64,000 nt of DNA from Andrena cerasifolii. Lineage: Eukaryota; Arthropoda; Insecta; Hymenoptera; Andrenidae. The notes below the pieces were generated by a model. The model did not search any database and was not told the DNA's origin. It worked only from the letters and a program-made list of their open reading frames with translations. Location: positions 8,060,001-8,124,000 of the forward strand of contig NC_135118.1 in assembly GCF_050908995.1 (NCBI RefSeq), read 5' to 3'. The position numbers and the translations under genes were made by a program. Of the stretch, positions 20,430 through 31,558 are shown piece by piece; position 1 is the stretch's first letter; each line of letters starts with the position of its first letter.

Positions 20430-22022
20430 AAATGAATAAATTAGCGAGTCCTCTGATGAATATTCATTAGAATTTGCGAAGTTAAGCCTGCCTCCATCTG
20501 AACGAAGACCCACCCTTATAACGCGAACGATCACCCGGGCACCGTGTCATTAATAGATTCCGAGTTCCTACTAAATAGTGAAAGTTATCCATACGAATGG
20601 CCTGTGTACAAGAATAGCTATCAATGGCTACCCGCGAACTTGCCGCAACGGGGATAAATGGAAAAGCCCGTGGGGTTGCCATCAGTGTGTTTCGAGGGGG
20701 TTCGGCTGGGTTCGCAAAGACGCTGTTTGCGCGCAGAGACGGATGTGGGTCGAGTCCGTCGTTTCGCGGTGGATTGTAACAAGGATTCCGATTACGAGGG
20801 CAGAAGAGAGTTTGCCCTTGTTTCTCCGCCGGCTCCTCTCCGTCTTTCGATGTAATAAAGTGCACTATGGCTCGGTTGCAGATCCTCTTGGCTGCACGGG
20901 CGCGCTATATTTGTCTTCCCTTCTTTTCCACGGCCCTCGCCCTTTCTCGCTCTCCACCTTTTCGCCCGCCTTGTATGCTCGCTTGGAGGGAGTAACGATG
21001 CCCTGGGGCTCGCCTCCGCGGTGCGGTGCGGCTCCGCGGTAACGATAAGCAACGAAATGAAATATTAATGAAGTACCTGAGCGCGCGACCATTTTTCGCG
21101 GGCGTCTCACCACCGACGCCTCGGGTGTCGAAGAAAAAGTCAGAGGAGGAGCATCGTCGTCGGCGGAGAAATAGAAAACGGTTTGAGGGAAGCGGGGGAG
21201 GAAGCGAGGGAGGGCGAAACCGCCGACGGAAGCGTGTCTCGTTGAGATAAAAATAATTGATGATCCGGTCAGATTTCTGTTCGCGTTGGTAGCCGGTAAG
21301 AGCCGCCGCCGTGTCTTCAGGGTTTCTCATATTGGCGAGAGGTATCCGCTCGGACGACAACTGACGTTGATCGACAAACGTTAACTAGGAAAAAACGCGA
21401 CGGAACACTGCTGCGCCTTTTTCTTCGATCGTTTCTTACACACTCGCAATTACTAGCGCGATGTATAGATACAGCCGGTATGGATTCGTAGAGGAGAACG
21501 TGGATCGCTTGTGAAAGGGTTAATCGATCGCGATATATCATTCGAGCGCCTGCCGAGTCGTCGCGACGCGCGCTGGAACGTCAATCACCGACACGTCGGC
21601 CGCGTTTTTGCACGCGATACGTTCAGCACGTAATTAACGATCGACAGCCGGCTTTCTAGGTGGAACGAAAAATATCGGGCCGCGACGCCGTCAAGTGGTG
21701 GAACGTCGCTCGCGATACCGTCACTCCATTGAATGGACCGTAGTGCCCGGAAGAAGTGGACTGACCGTTCGTTTAGTAGAACGTTTGTTGGACTAATTAT
21801 GAGAGGCACGACGTGTTTAGTGTGCTTTAGCATTGCCGGGTCTATGTCGAATTGTATCCGGACTGGAATAGGAAGAAATGGGAATTGGAACCAGTAGTGA
21901 AGTGTGACTGACGAGGGAAGGACCCGAATTGTCTGACTTCGATTTTGACGTGCTTTTGCAGAATGGTAGCAGACAGGTTCCTAATTGTTGATGTTCAACG
22001 ATTGTCTCTGTTAGGTTTTAGG
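20430..22022. other. GC-rich non-repetitive block, no gene supported
   Basis: Many overlapping frames of 60-155 codons lie on both strands without family features. There is no coherent splice-linked gene. Confidence 0.4.
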
Positions 22023-22026
22023 CTCA

Positions 22027-22752
22027 AGGGGTTACGCCACCCTGAAAGTTTTGAAAACACGATTTTTCTTTTCTTTGCATTCTCTTATTACGTGAAGTTT
22101 TAAGAATAATTAAAGTCATTGTAGACGTAAAAATTCCTCAAAATAGCCGAGTTATAGGCTTTCAACGAGGCGCGGATGTCGATATTCCGCGGCAGGTAGC
22201 TTCTTTTGCGTTTTTCTCGAGACTACATTTTCAAAGATGACCTATCAAATATCTCCAAAACTATTTGTCCGATTGAGTTCAAACTTGGCACGCATATTCT
22301 TAATGGTATTATCTACGATGTAGCATATCAGTTTTTCCATCCTATACCCCATTCGTATATAATTAATGGTTTAAATTCGTTTTTTCATGTGATAAACGTA
22401 TAATTCTTTCACTTTGCTCTCATTTGTGCAATAAATTTTGTTTTCTCAGATCCCTATGCTGCATCGTAGGTATTTTACTAAGGAACACGAAAATCATCGG
22501 GTTTTTGATTTCAGACGAACATGTTCGTTATAATTTGTTAGGTTAGTCACGCGTGTAACGGCGGGCGGGCTTCGCGGGAGAACAAATAACTCGGTCATTT
22601 TTAAATATTTTTGTACAGTATTTATACAATATATGCACTAATACATACTCTATCCATAAGAAGAAAATAAATAATTTTCAGCCTCATAGTATCAGTAAAA
22701 AAAATTCGTCTAGTTTAGTGCTGTTTCGAGCGCCTCAGGGTGGCGTAACCCC
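22027..22752. mobile_element. TTAA-type MITE with GGGGTTACGCCACCCTGA ends
   Basis: The left end is AGGGGTTACGCCACCCTGA and the reversed right end AAGGGGTTACGCCACCCTGA. Intact TTAA is at 22753-22756 on the right, with CTCA at the mirror position on the left, probably a mutated TTAA. The right arm (about 22600-22750) is repeated as a fragment at 11076-11265. The inner arms carry gccgagttat-type words typical of the group. No transposase is present. Confidence 0.75.
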
Positions 22753-22847
22753 TTAAGGGGCTGTGTTTCTTCTATTCTAGAAAAGGGGGCGAAGGGTCCT
22801 GGCTAGGACGAAGAGGGTTGAAACTGTCAGTCAACGAAATGTGAACA

Positions 22848-23216
22848 TCGTGTTCTTGCTTGTCTGGTTGATTCCTTTTCTTGCGTACATTTATCTTTTA
22901 CCAAATTATACTGATCCGTGGATACACACTAAGTTGACTATATAATAAACCATATTTGTGTTTATAGTGTGGTATTAATTTTCAACCCTTAAGAAGTAAT
23001 TCTAACACTTATAATACATGTAGAATAGTAGGTGTAGATATTTAATCATTTTTAAGATATAAATTCTTAGAATTACTTCTTTAGGGTTGAAATTAATATC
23101 ATTCTTTAAACACAAATACAATCTCTTATACAATTCTTAAATCAACACACAGTGTATCCACGAAGATAGTTGTATACAAGAAAGGCATTAACCAGAGAAA
23201 CAAGAACACGATGCGC
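22848..23216. mobile_element. Palindromic foldback element centred near 23030
   Basis: The left arm aacatcgtgttcttgcttgt and the right arm acaagaacacgatg are inverted copies. So are the centre arms ttcaacccttaagaagtaat and attacttctttagggttgaa. The whole 370 bases form a long imperfect hairpin. No clear target duplication was identified. Confidence 0.7.
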
Positions 23217-24637
23217 ACAGAACGGCGACCATCATTTCCCGCACACGTTTTCGTTGCTAGAACTGAAGATTACATGTATAAATTAAATATATTTACATTA
23301 AATTTGATTCTAATCCTTTGCCTTCATAGTATATCTGTTTTTACGTAAAAAAAACTACAAAATTAGTATTTATAAATGTACAAAAAAGCTACAAAATTAG
23401 TATTCATCTCCTTCGTTGTGCACACAAAATATAACATCAACGACATTTAAAAGACAAAAAGGCTTGTTTTCCGTGGTTAGCAACGATTAAGGCGAGGTCT
23501 TTCGGCAATACAGCGAATGATGTCGTGGAATCTGAAGAAACGAAATTGCACATTTTGGACATGCCGTTTTATAATAACAATACTGGCCATCATTGCCCGT
23601 TGCCTGGGATTGCCACATTCTTCCCCGCAGAAGTCGAATTTGGTACCGCACTAAGTAGCAATGAGACTGATTGTACGATGGAAGCTAACCTCGAGTAGAG
23701 CGCTACCAAATTTTCCACTGAAGCGATCAGGTACGATGACTTCGTTTCGCAGGAAAAATTCTATCTCAGTTCTTCCCGCAGAAGAGCCGAAGAAGAGTGG
23801 TAAGACGGGAAGCCTCCGCAGACATGCGAGACCTCGGACACCGAGGAACCATCTATCCACCCCCGAAACAGGATACACGATCACCCCCTCTCCCCGAGAT
23901 CTCGTCACGAACACGGAGCTAATTCAGCGAGGCCGCGGTTTCCGCGAACAATGTATGAAAATAACCCATTGCACACTTTTACCACGGCGCTTCGTGTCAG
24001 CGTGGTTGCATCGCGATGAATGCGAGATACCCCGGGCAATTCCCTAATTGCAGTGAGAGGCAAACGAAGTTGGAAAGAGAGGGCTGCATGGTCACGGCGG
24101 GTGGGAGAGGGAGAGGGTGGAAAGAGAGGAGATTATTCGCTCTTCTCAGCGACGCTCCCAGCGCTCCGGAACGCTCTTTCTCCGTTTCTCCGCGATGGCT
24201 CGCGGAGCGCCGGGGCACTCTGCGCTCACCTTCCTCCTGCTCCCATCTCCGTTCGGCCCCCCTCGATCCGCGAACTCCTGTCCCTCTCCCTCTATCTCTC
24301 CCTTTCGCGACGTGTGCAGCCGCTTCGAAGCGCTCGAACGCCCCCGCGAGCCAACACGGGCCAGCGCCTCCTTCGTGTATCACCGTCTCGCTCGATCTTC
24401 ACGATCTTCACGAGTCGCCCCGGGACTCCGCTGCCTATAAGCAGACTTCACGGACAGGAGAAGAGGGAACGGGCTGCTTCAGCAACGTTTCCTCCACCGC
24501 CTTCCTCCGCGCTCTCCTCATTCGCCTACCTCTTCCTCTAGTTCGTTATTCCTCCGCGTCGCCCGGCCCCGCGATAAAAAGGATAGCGTCGCCGGACGGA
24601 GCAAGGTAACACGCGACTTTGGGGCACCCTGCTTGAT
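23217..24637. other. Intergenic, GC-rich from about 23650, no gene supported
   Basis: Overlapping frames (up to 197 codons at 24016-24609) in all phases are compositional. There are no domain motifs and no convincing splice chain. Confidence 0.4.
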
Positions 24638-24642
24638 GGACG

Positions 24643-24940
24643 TGTTGGAGTATACAGCGGAACAGCGATACGAGCTGTAAACAGAGGACCGAGGTCTGGA
24701 CACTGTCGGTGTCACATTTATGCACCGCTCGGCTTCTTAAGGGTTTGACAACCACCGAAGACCGTGGTTGTTGAGTCAGTCCTTCTCCAGAGGCTGTAGA
24801 CGTTACACGCGATCCGTTATACGAATAGTCTTATATTTCTTGTATTCATCAGTATTACTATTATCTTCATTGTATTAACAAAGAGACATTATCGTATTCG
24901 CTCTATCCAGTTACTGCCCACTCTGCTAGGTTTCCCAACA
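24643..24940. mobile_element. Solo LTR of a second family
   Basis: A 298-base element beginning TGTTGGAGTATACAGCGG and ending GGTTTCCCAACA, with perfect GGACG duplications at 24638-24642 and 24941-24945. The TGTTGG/CCAACA ends are inverted. It is not alignable with the 6666/15141 family beyond the first bases. There are no internal retroelement genes on either side. Confidence 0.85.
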
Positions 24941-25089
24941 GGACGGACCCGGAGGTGACACGGACAGCTCTCATCTTAGTGGCCTTTATCTCGAAGCAGG
25001 GTTTTGAGGGTGTCAGTGGTGCATCGACAAGGACGAAGACTCCGGAAACGTCTCTGGCTTGTTGCTCCGGTTTAAGTCAGGGTTCCGAA

Positions 25090-26665
25090 CCGCCGCGTAA
25101 CACTAACCCTTACCCGGTTAACCAAGCAAGGTTTCTGTAACCCATACTAACCGCGAGGGAACGGTTCTTAAATTCTAGAAAGAACCGAAGTAACCGGGTT
25201 AACCCGCTACGAGCGGGTTGCTAGTAAAATAAGACAGTCTAGCCTAGACTAGACAGTCATTTACGGCAAGTCAGTGATATGTGAATCTACAGGCAATACA
25301 TATTCAGATCGAATGAATACACAATGTTTAAAATATACGAGTATATAATCCGTGCAGGTTTGGTTAATTTTAGAGGGTTGTTAGAAACGGAATTTATATT
25401 TTATGTCTTAAACTTCAAGAATTACTCAACGCCAATATCTTTTAGCATCAATATCTTCTACAGCCGTGTACGCGTTTCGCCTTATAGCTTCCATTTTCTA
25501 GCATTCGAATATTTTCGACACCTAAATCTTAGACAGTAGGCAAAGGTTCCGTCATCTGGAGGACAGTCGGTCTCGTCCGTGCGTAAGGTACTACCGAAGC
25601 ACCGAACAACCGGGTCCTAAACCCGCACAGTCTAGACGGTGTGAGATTTTGGACAAAAGTCGCTCGACAGTGCAAATCTTGACCGATTTCAATAATTTTT
25701 TTTTTTAAATACTCGTAAAGGATTCAGCAATAACGGAGCACTGCAATAAAACCCATATCTGTTGGTCTGATTTATAGAAAACACTATTTAGCGCAACATA
25801 ACATAAAAACATAAATTATACAGATTAAAGACATTAAAAATTATTTTCTTCACAAATTTAATATTAGTTGTAAAATAAAAAAATTACTTTACTTTTACAA
25901 AATTTATGTTTTAAATAAACTGCATAGCTGATTTGAATATTATATTTTTAAATTATATTTCAATTTTATTAGTTTTGATTTTATTTTCAATATATACATT
26001 TAAAAATAACTTTATAATAATTGTAATTCGAAGTAACTAGAATTGAATATTTTATGGTAACTAATTTTATAATATAATTCATAAATATAAGATTTAAATC
26101 AGCTATACAGTTTATTTAGAACATAATTTTTGTAAATTTAAAGTAAACTTTTATTTTATAGTTAATATTAAATTTACAAATAATTAATTTTTAATATCTT
26201 TAATCTGCAAAATTGATTTATTTATGCTTTTATGTTATGTTATGCTAAATAGTATTTTCTATAGATTAGACCAACAGATACTAGTTTTATTGCTGTGCTC
26301 CGTTATTGCTGAATCCTTTACGAGTATTTAAAAAAATATATATTATTGAAATCGGTGAAAATTTGCACTGTCGACCGATTTTTGTCCAAAATCTTACACT
26401 GTGCGTCGGCAAACCTTTAATCTTTGACCTCGCATATTTATTACTTTCACGTGCATGCATCGCCCTACCAAGGAGTCTCCGATATTAAAATAAAATTCAT
26501 CTGTATTTGGAAACATGGTTACAACTATGTTTTTCACCGTAATACTGTAACCGCGTTAACCCGGTTAACCGGGTTACTCGGGTTACGGATGATTTCTGTT
26601 ACCCGGTTAGGCGGGTTAGTCGACGATACGGCGTACCGAACCGGGTACGGGTTAGGATTCGTTTT
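25090..26665. repeat. Region bounded by inverted AACCCG/CGGGTT-rich sequences
   Basis: The left edge (25100-25205) and right edge (26550-26660) are both dense in gttaacccgg words and are inverted relative to each other (taacccttacccggttaacc against accgggtacgggttagg). They enclose the palindromic element 25625-26405. Either one larger composite transposon or two related repeats would explain this. Confidence 0.4.
25625..26405. mobile_element. Whole-element palindrome (foldback MITE), about 780 bases
   Basis: The arms of about 350 bases each are inverted copies. The left reads gagattttggacaaaagtcg and ggattcagcaataacggagc. The right, reversed, reads taagattttggacaaaaatc and ggattcagcaataacggagc. 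The ends are CACAG..GTGTGAG and CACAGTGTAAG. The interior is extremely AT-rich. No target duplication is clear. Confidence 0.8.
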
Positions 26666-29217
26666 CCTGGTTTAAATATATATTTTAAAAAATTCAAGTC
26701 ACCATTTTATAAGTTCACGAGGATCCAACGATTTTAGCTCATCTGGCTACTAAGGCAATGAAAACAGTTTGATGGAAATCCGTAGGCTTTGCATGGATAA
26801 ACTGCCTTTTTTTATAATTTCAATTTATTCCGCAATATGCGTAATGACGCCCGTGAATGCACAACCCCCATTACCTATGCATTTCTCTGTATCAGCATCG
26901 ATGGAATTATTGTATTTTCCATGCCGGTTACCTTTGGTCATTCCTGATTCCAATGGGGCGTGATTATCGGAGTGTATTCGGAGAGCGGTTGCTCTCCCCT
27001 ATGGTTTGAGAAAAATCGCTGATTTTTAAATACCAATCTTTATTCAGCTGATCCTACAGAAGTGAATATTTATAAATTTCAAAATGGGTTCAAACAAACA
27101 ACCAATCGTCGCCTGCCAACCTGCCCGTTTCTCAAAGATACCCCCTCATAGAAAAACATCTGTGGACACCCTTGTGCATTCTCCCGCTTGAGAAAAGCTT
27201 CGCACAGATACCATTCACTTATCAATTAAAAGCAGAATGCAACATTCTAAAATCAAATGAGAACTACATCCCTCTTCTTATTTCTGTGCCAGACTACTTT
27301 AACTTTCTACCACTGGACACATCACAATCGCAATTGCAATCAGCTTATTACAAAACGAGGATCTCAGAATACAGCTAACCCGAATCATACGTCTTGAACT
27401 GTTGGCATCGGCTCCACTTACACGAGTCAGATGGCTCGCTTAGATCGTGTTATTGATTGAATTAACGAGAATCCACTCAGCGCATTTACATGTTATTAAG
27501 AAGTCAGATCGCAGAGTAGCACCTACCCAACTATTACCCGCTGCGAGTGTAATTACCGTGCGTTCAAGTTTCAAGGAGACAGATAGGAGAATTCAAGAGG
27601 CTCGCAAGAGTAGAAGGGTTCGTAACGTAGCGCGACGCTCTAAGTAATCGGCCAGCAGAGCTTCTCTGCTTATTTGATCACTAGCATATTCTGTTGCCGT
27701 AGAAAAGTTCGCGGCGAGAGAAGAGCGAGATTTGTGACAATCGCATGTAAATCTCGCCGGTGGACGTAGAAAATTGTCGGTGCGAGCGCGCGCGAAAAGC
27801 GGCTGGGTTTAAAAGCACGGCGCGGCCCGCCGGTGCCTGTTAATGGAGTGGTTATGGGAGAATTATTAGACGAGCGCGCGAGATTAATTGCGGTTAAGCC
27901 TCCTCGTTAAACTCGCCGAACGGATTGAAATATAGCCGTCGGTGACGATAAAATAAATCGGCGTCCTTGCGCGCTGCAATTCTCTCCTCCCTACTCGATC
28001 GTTCGCTTCGTCGAAACATCCCCTCGCCCTACGAAGAACTTTATATCTCGCCCCCCGTTTCTTCCCACCTATTTCCCCAATTCACGGGCATCTACGCTCC
28101 ACAGCGATGATCTCTGGCTCCTCGGCCCGCGGAGATTGCCCCGCGAGATGTACCTTCCGCTCGAGAACTGGAAACTGAAGAGCGCGCTGCGAGAGCGAAG
28201 AAGAAACGTGCGGCGCCGAAGGAGAAAGAGGGGCAAACGTTGACTTTCGAACAAACTGACCTCGAGCGAACTTCTCTCCGCCTTTCTCCGTGCAACTTTA
28301 ACCCTCGATGCCGGGCGAGCAACGGGACCGAGGCCGACGGTTTCGTGCCACGGTTCCGTGCGACGTCCGGGCCCACGGATTATTGGAAATTGGATCGGAA
28401 CGAGGGGCCGTCGCTTAATATGCGGCCGATATCAGGAACGGGAGTTATTGAAATTCAGGGGGGTCATTAGCCCCTGGTCCTCGCATGCGAATAACAATAT
28501 GCGCGCGGATCTGCGCGAACGATTATATTTATATTCATTTTATAATGGCCGGTAAATTATTAATGCGACGCGTGAATAAAAAGTATCGTAAAAAGGAAAA
28601 TTATACGTCCACTCTGCCCTTCCCCATAATAATATAATTATACGGTTCCATCCGCTCGATCCGCGAACAGGGATACGTCCCGAATTTTTATATCGATTCG
28701 ACGCGTCGGTCGATCGTGACGATTCTCCACGCAACCCGCCAGTGGAATTAATGTGCAAGGAAAGAGAGAGGGAGAGAGAACGGGAGCTGGACTGGTCGCG
28801 AGATAATCAGGACCACGGGTGGCGAAGAATCGAGGAGGAACTTCGGGTTCGCTTTTACCTACGCCTGTACACGCGAGGCCCGAGCTCCCGTAACTCGAGG
28901 ATCTGGCACGGTCGTTTTCTTGTAGCGTAATAGCGTAATCAAGATCGTCCTGACAGCTCATTATCGTTCCCTCGGCATTAGCGTGTCTCGAATCTCGCGT
29001 ATGAATTCCACCGATCCACCTTCGCAGCGTTACCATCGACGATTGGGCAATCGTCGAGCGCCGCGATAACACTGCCTCCGCTGATTCCAGGCGTGTGCTG
29101 TGTCCTTTTTCAAGCACGCTCCGACGGCTCACCGAGGTCGGCAAGGAAAGATTCCCAACCAAGAAATAACAGAAAATATAACGAAATAACATTTTTTGCT
29201 CGGCGGCGAAATTGACC
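26666..29217. other. Mostly non-repetitive intergenic sequence, GC-rich after about 27.7 kb
   Basis: No exon chain is supported. Open frames of 60-193 codons (for example 28638-29219 minus) overlap others and lack motifs. A short GA-rich run lies at 28760-28780. Confidence 0.4.
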
Positions 29218-29415
29218 ACTGAAAATTTTTCGGTGCTGTGTTCTGACTCGCGAAATGTAAGAGATAGAAATGGAGTTTTTCAGGCGAAAGTTGCTTCTTT
29301 TAATTGGGACTAACATTTGGTAACTTACTTGTTTGGAGTTATAACACCGAATCGGAAAATAGCTGAGTTTTCGAGGTTGAATTTCACCCCCTTAAAGTGA
29401 ATTTTGGCAGCAAAA
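29218..29415. mobile_element. Fragment of the TA-type foldback family seen at 46209
   Basis: Shared words are tgaccactgaaaatttt, actcgcgaaatgtaagagat, ttgcttcttttaatt and ttgaatttcacccccttaaa. The inverted halves are visible but the terminal parts found at 46209-46659 are missing. Confidence 0.5.
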
Positions 29416-29442
29416 AAACGCGTAGGTAATACATATCTATGT

Positions 29443-29461
29443 ATAATAATAATAATAATAA
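29443..29461. repeat. (TAA)n microsatellite at the 5' edge of the LINE fragment
   Basis: About six ATA/TAA units immediately precede the LINE reading frame. The same repeat forms the LINE's 3' tail at about 29899-29922. Confidence 0.85.
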
Positions 29462-29764
29462 ATCGTCTTTATTCTTTATGAAATAAAGATCGTTCACAAA
29501 ATACTCTCATCTCATGTCCCGCCTTATCTCTATAATATTCTTCGCAATAATCTTTCTTACCATGGGCCTAATTCTCTTTCTACTCGACAGCAAAGTCTCC
29601 TTTCCATACCGGCACACGTGACATCTAAATTTCAATCATCCTTTGCTTATATTTCGGCTCATTACTATAATTCCCTCCCACCTGATATTCGAGGTTTAAA
29701 TTCGTTTCCTGATTTTAAATGTAAAGCTCGGCGATATATATGGTTGCATTATGCGTCACAATAA
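29462..29764 (+). pseudogene. C-terminal end of a non-LTR retrotransposon reverse-transcriptase protein
   Basis: An open frame of 100 codons ends at TAA (29762-29764). It carries the usual LINE ORF2 tail features: YEIKIVHKILSSHVPPYL, then STRQQSLLSIPAH, then SFAYISAHYYNSLPPDIR (the common F..S....WN.LP..IR pattern) and a short basic C-terminus. The reverse-transcriptase core is absent, so this is a 5'-truncated copy. A TAA-repeat 3' tail is characteristic of I-type elements; membership of that clade is inferred. Confidence 0.75.
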
Positions 29765-29922
29765 CTTTCTAGCTTCTTAATGTTAGTTAGTTTTTAGTCA
29801 TTTAGTTAGTTATTTAGTTATGGTTAGGCTTCTAACAGTATTGTACTGCAGCCTCGCCATTATTTTCTTCTCTGGATGTGTCAAGTAATAAAGACGAATA
29901 ATAATAATAATAATAATATGCG
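29765..29922 (+). mobile_element. LINE 3' UTR and TAA-repeat tail
   Basis: Sequence after the LINE stop contains repeated gttagttatttagtta words, an aataaag signal and a tail of about seven TAA/ATA units. Together with the preceding frame it forms a 5'-truncated insertion of about 460 bases. Confidence 0.65.
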
Positions 29923-30319
29923 CGGCGTGGTCACATTTCTTAAACTAACTACGGTCGTCACTTTACTAGACTGGAAGGGGGGGGGGTAAAGTAAGATAGA
30001 TAAGACACCTTAGCGAATAAGGATAAAATGTATGAATGATACAATGTTATCCCGTAAAAGGAAGCAAAGAATAAAATTACTACTATTGCTATTAATGAGC
30101 ATTATGATTCAACATTTTATATTTTAAATACACTAGGTCCCTAAATTTAAATAGAATTTATACTTTTCGTTGGAAAATTCATAAAACCAAAGATTAATAA
30201 AATTCCAAATTTATCGTTTGAAAAACAAATAATTGTAAAGGCCAATATGAAAAGAATTTCACGATAAACTGAGAACAAATATTTCATGTTCAGATTCCTC
30301 TTCAGTACAATCAGAAATC

Positions 30320-30525
30320 TGATAGATCTGAATATTCGAAGGTTCGTAGGTTCGAAGTTCGAATATACGAAGGTTCGAAGTTCGAATATTCGAAGGTTCG
30401 AAGTTCGAATATTCGAAGGTTCGAAGTTCGAATATTCGAAGGTTCGAAGTTCGAATGTTCGAATATTCGAAGAAATTATTCGAATTCTGTGGTATTCGAA
30501 TACTTCGATTATTCGAATATTCGTT
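30320..30525. repeat. TTCGAA-rich minisatellite, about 24-base unit
   Basis: Tandem units built from ggttcgaa, gttcgaa and tattcgaa run from 30328 to 30525. Both strands read alike because TTCGAA is self-complementary. The overlapping 130- and 90-codon frames on the two strands are products of the repeat. The ends (atctgaatattcgaagg and ttcgaatattcgttacaacc) suggest a MITE origin similar to the element at 2581. Confidence 0.8.
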
Positions 30526-30539
30526 ACAACCCTAGTCAA

Positions 30540-31554
30540 AGTAGAGACTAATGAGTAAACGAAGCTCGAGACACGTGTGCTTGAGCGACCTTATCCCGCT
30601 CCGTTCCGAACCTCGCCGCCTCCAACGATGTCACCGATCTCGTGGTCCACGGAATTCCATGATTCTCCTATATCCGTGAACGATATCCGCGACGCTCACG
30701 GTTCCGTGAAGGCAGAGGGGCCCCGCAGGCGCTTAATAAACGTTATTGGCGGGGGCCCGGTCGCGCTAGGTGGGAGTTAAGGCCCAGAGCACATCCCACG
30801 GCCATCTATGGGAGCCGCCTGCCTTTCTCAGGGAGCGTTCTCCGCCTTACGTAAGCGGGCGAAGGTGAGACGAGGACACGGCCGACGGTGGAGGTGGGAC
30901 AGCCCGGCGATGGAAGAAAGAGGAAAGCGCGGGGCGAAGGAGAGAAAAAAAGGGGCATCGCAGACGAAGAGAAGGAGCCCGGGGGCTGTCTGGAATCTTC
31001 TCAAAATGATTCACAGCCTCCGGTAATTTACATTCGCTTGCGTGGGTGATCGTCCGGGGGGATCGGGGGCAGGGGGAGGGGGGCGGTGGTGGGGGCCGCC
31101 GGCCGCACTCTTCTCTTTGCCGACTGCCATCGAAAAGGTTAAACATACACCCACAAGAGGTCACGTAACCAGCGAAGAGAAAGACCGTTCGAGCTGCCTC
31201 CCTTGCTCCCCCGGCCACGGTGGCATACATGCGCGCGGTGCATGTGCAGCGTTACGTACGAGAGCAGGAGACAAGAAGAGGAAAGGGTAGGATGCATCCT
31301 GCGCTCCCTGGCTTCGTGGCACCGACCGCTGGGAATTATGTATTCACTTGGGGCTTTTTGCGCGGCGATCGCCGTGGCTTTTAGCGATGCGCGGCGTTCG
31401 ACGGGGGTCTCGAGATCTTCGGTCTTCCTGCTCGCTTGATTCCGGATTCTGGATTCGAGCTATGTCCCTCGTGGGCTAGCGTACCTCCACGCGTAGCTGG
31501 TTTACTCTGCTTCGTTCTGGCGAGATGCGAGAGCAAACTTTAACTGTTAACTTG
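30540..31554. other. GC-rich non-repetitive block, no gene supported
   Basis: Frames of 60-127 codons overlap on both strands without motifs. G-rich runs lie at 31050-31100. Confidence 0.4.
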
Positions 31555-31558
31555 TTAA

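Noticed and set aside
24016..24609. 197-codon frame with two overlapping partners
   Set aside because: Three phases open at once in a GC-rich block, no motif and no splice support.
28638..29219. 193-codon minus-strand frame
   Set aside because: Begins inside a foldback fragment, runs through unique DNA, and has no motif or conserved start context.
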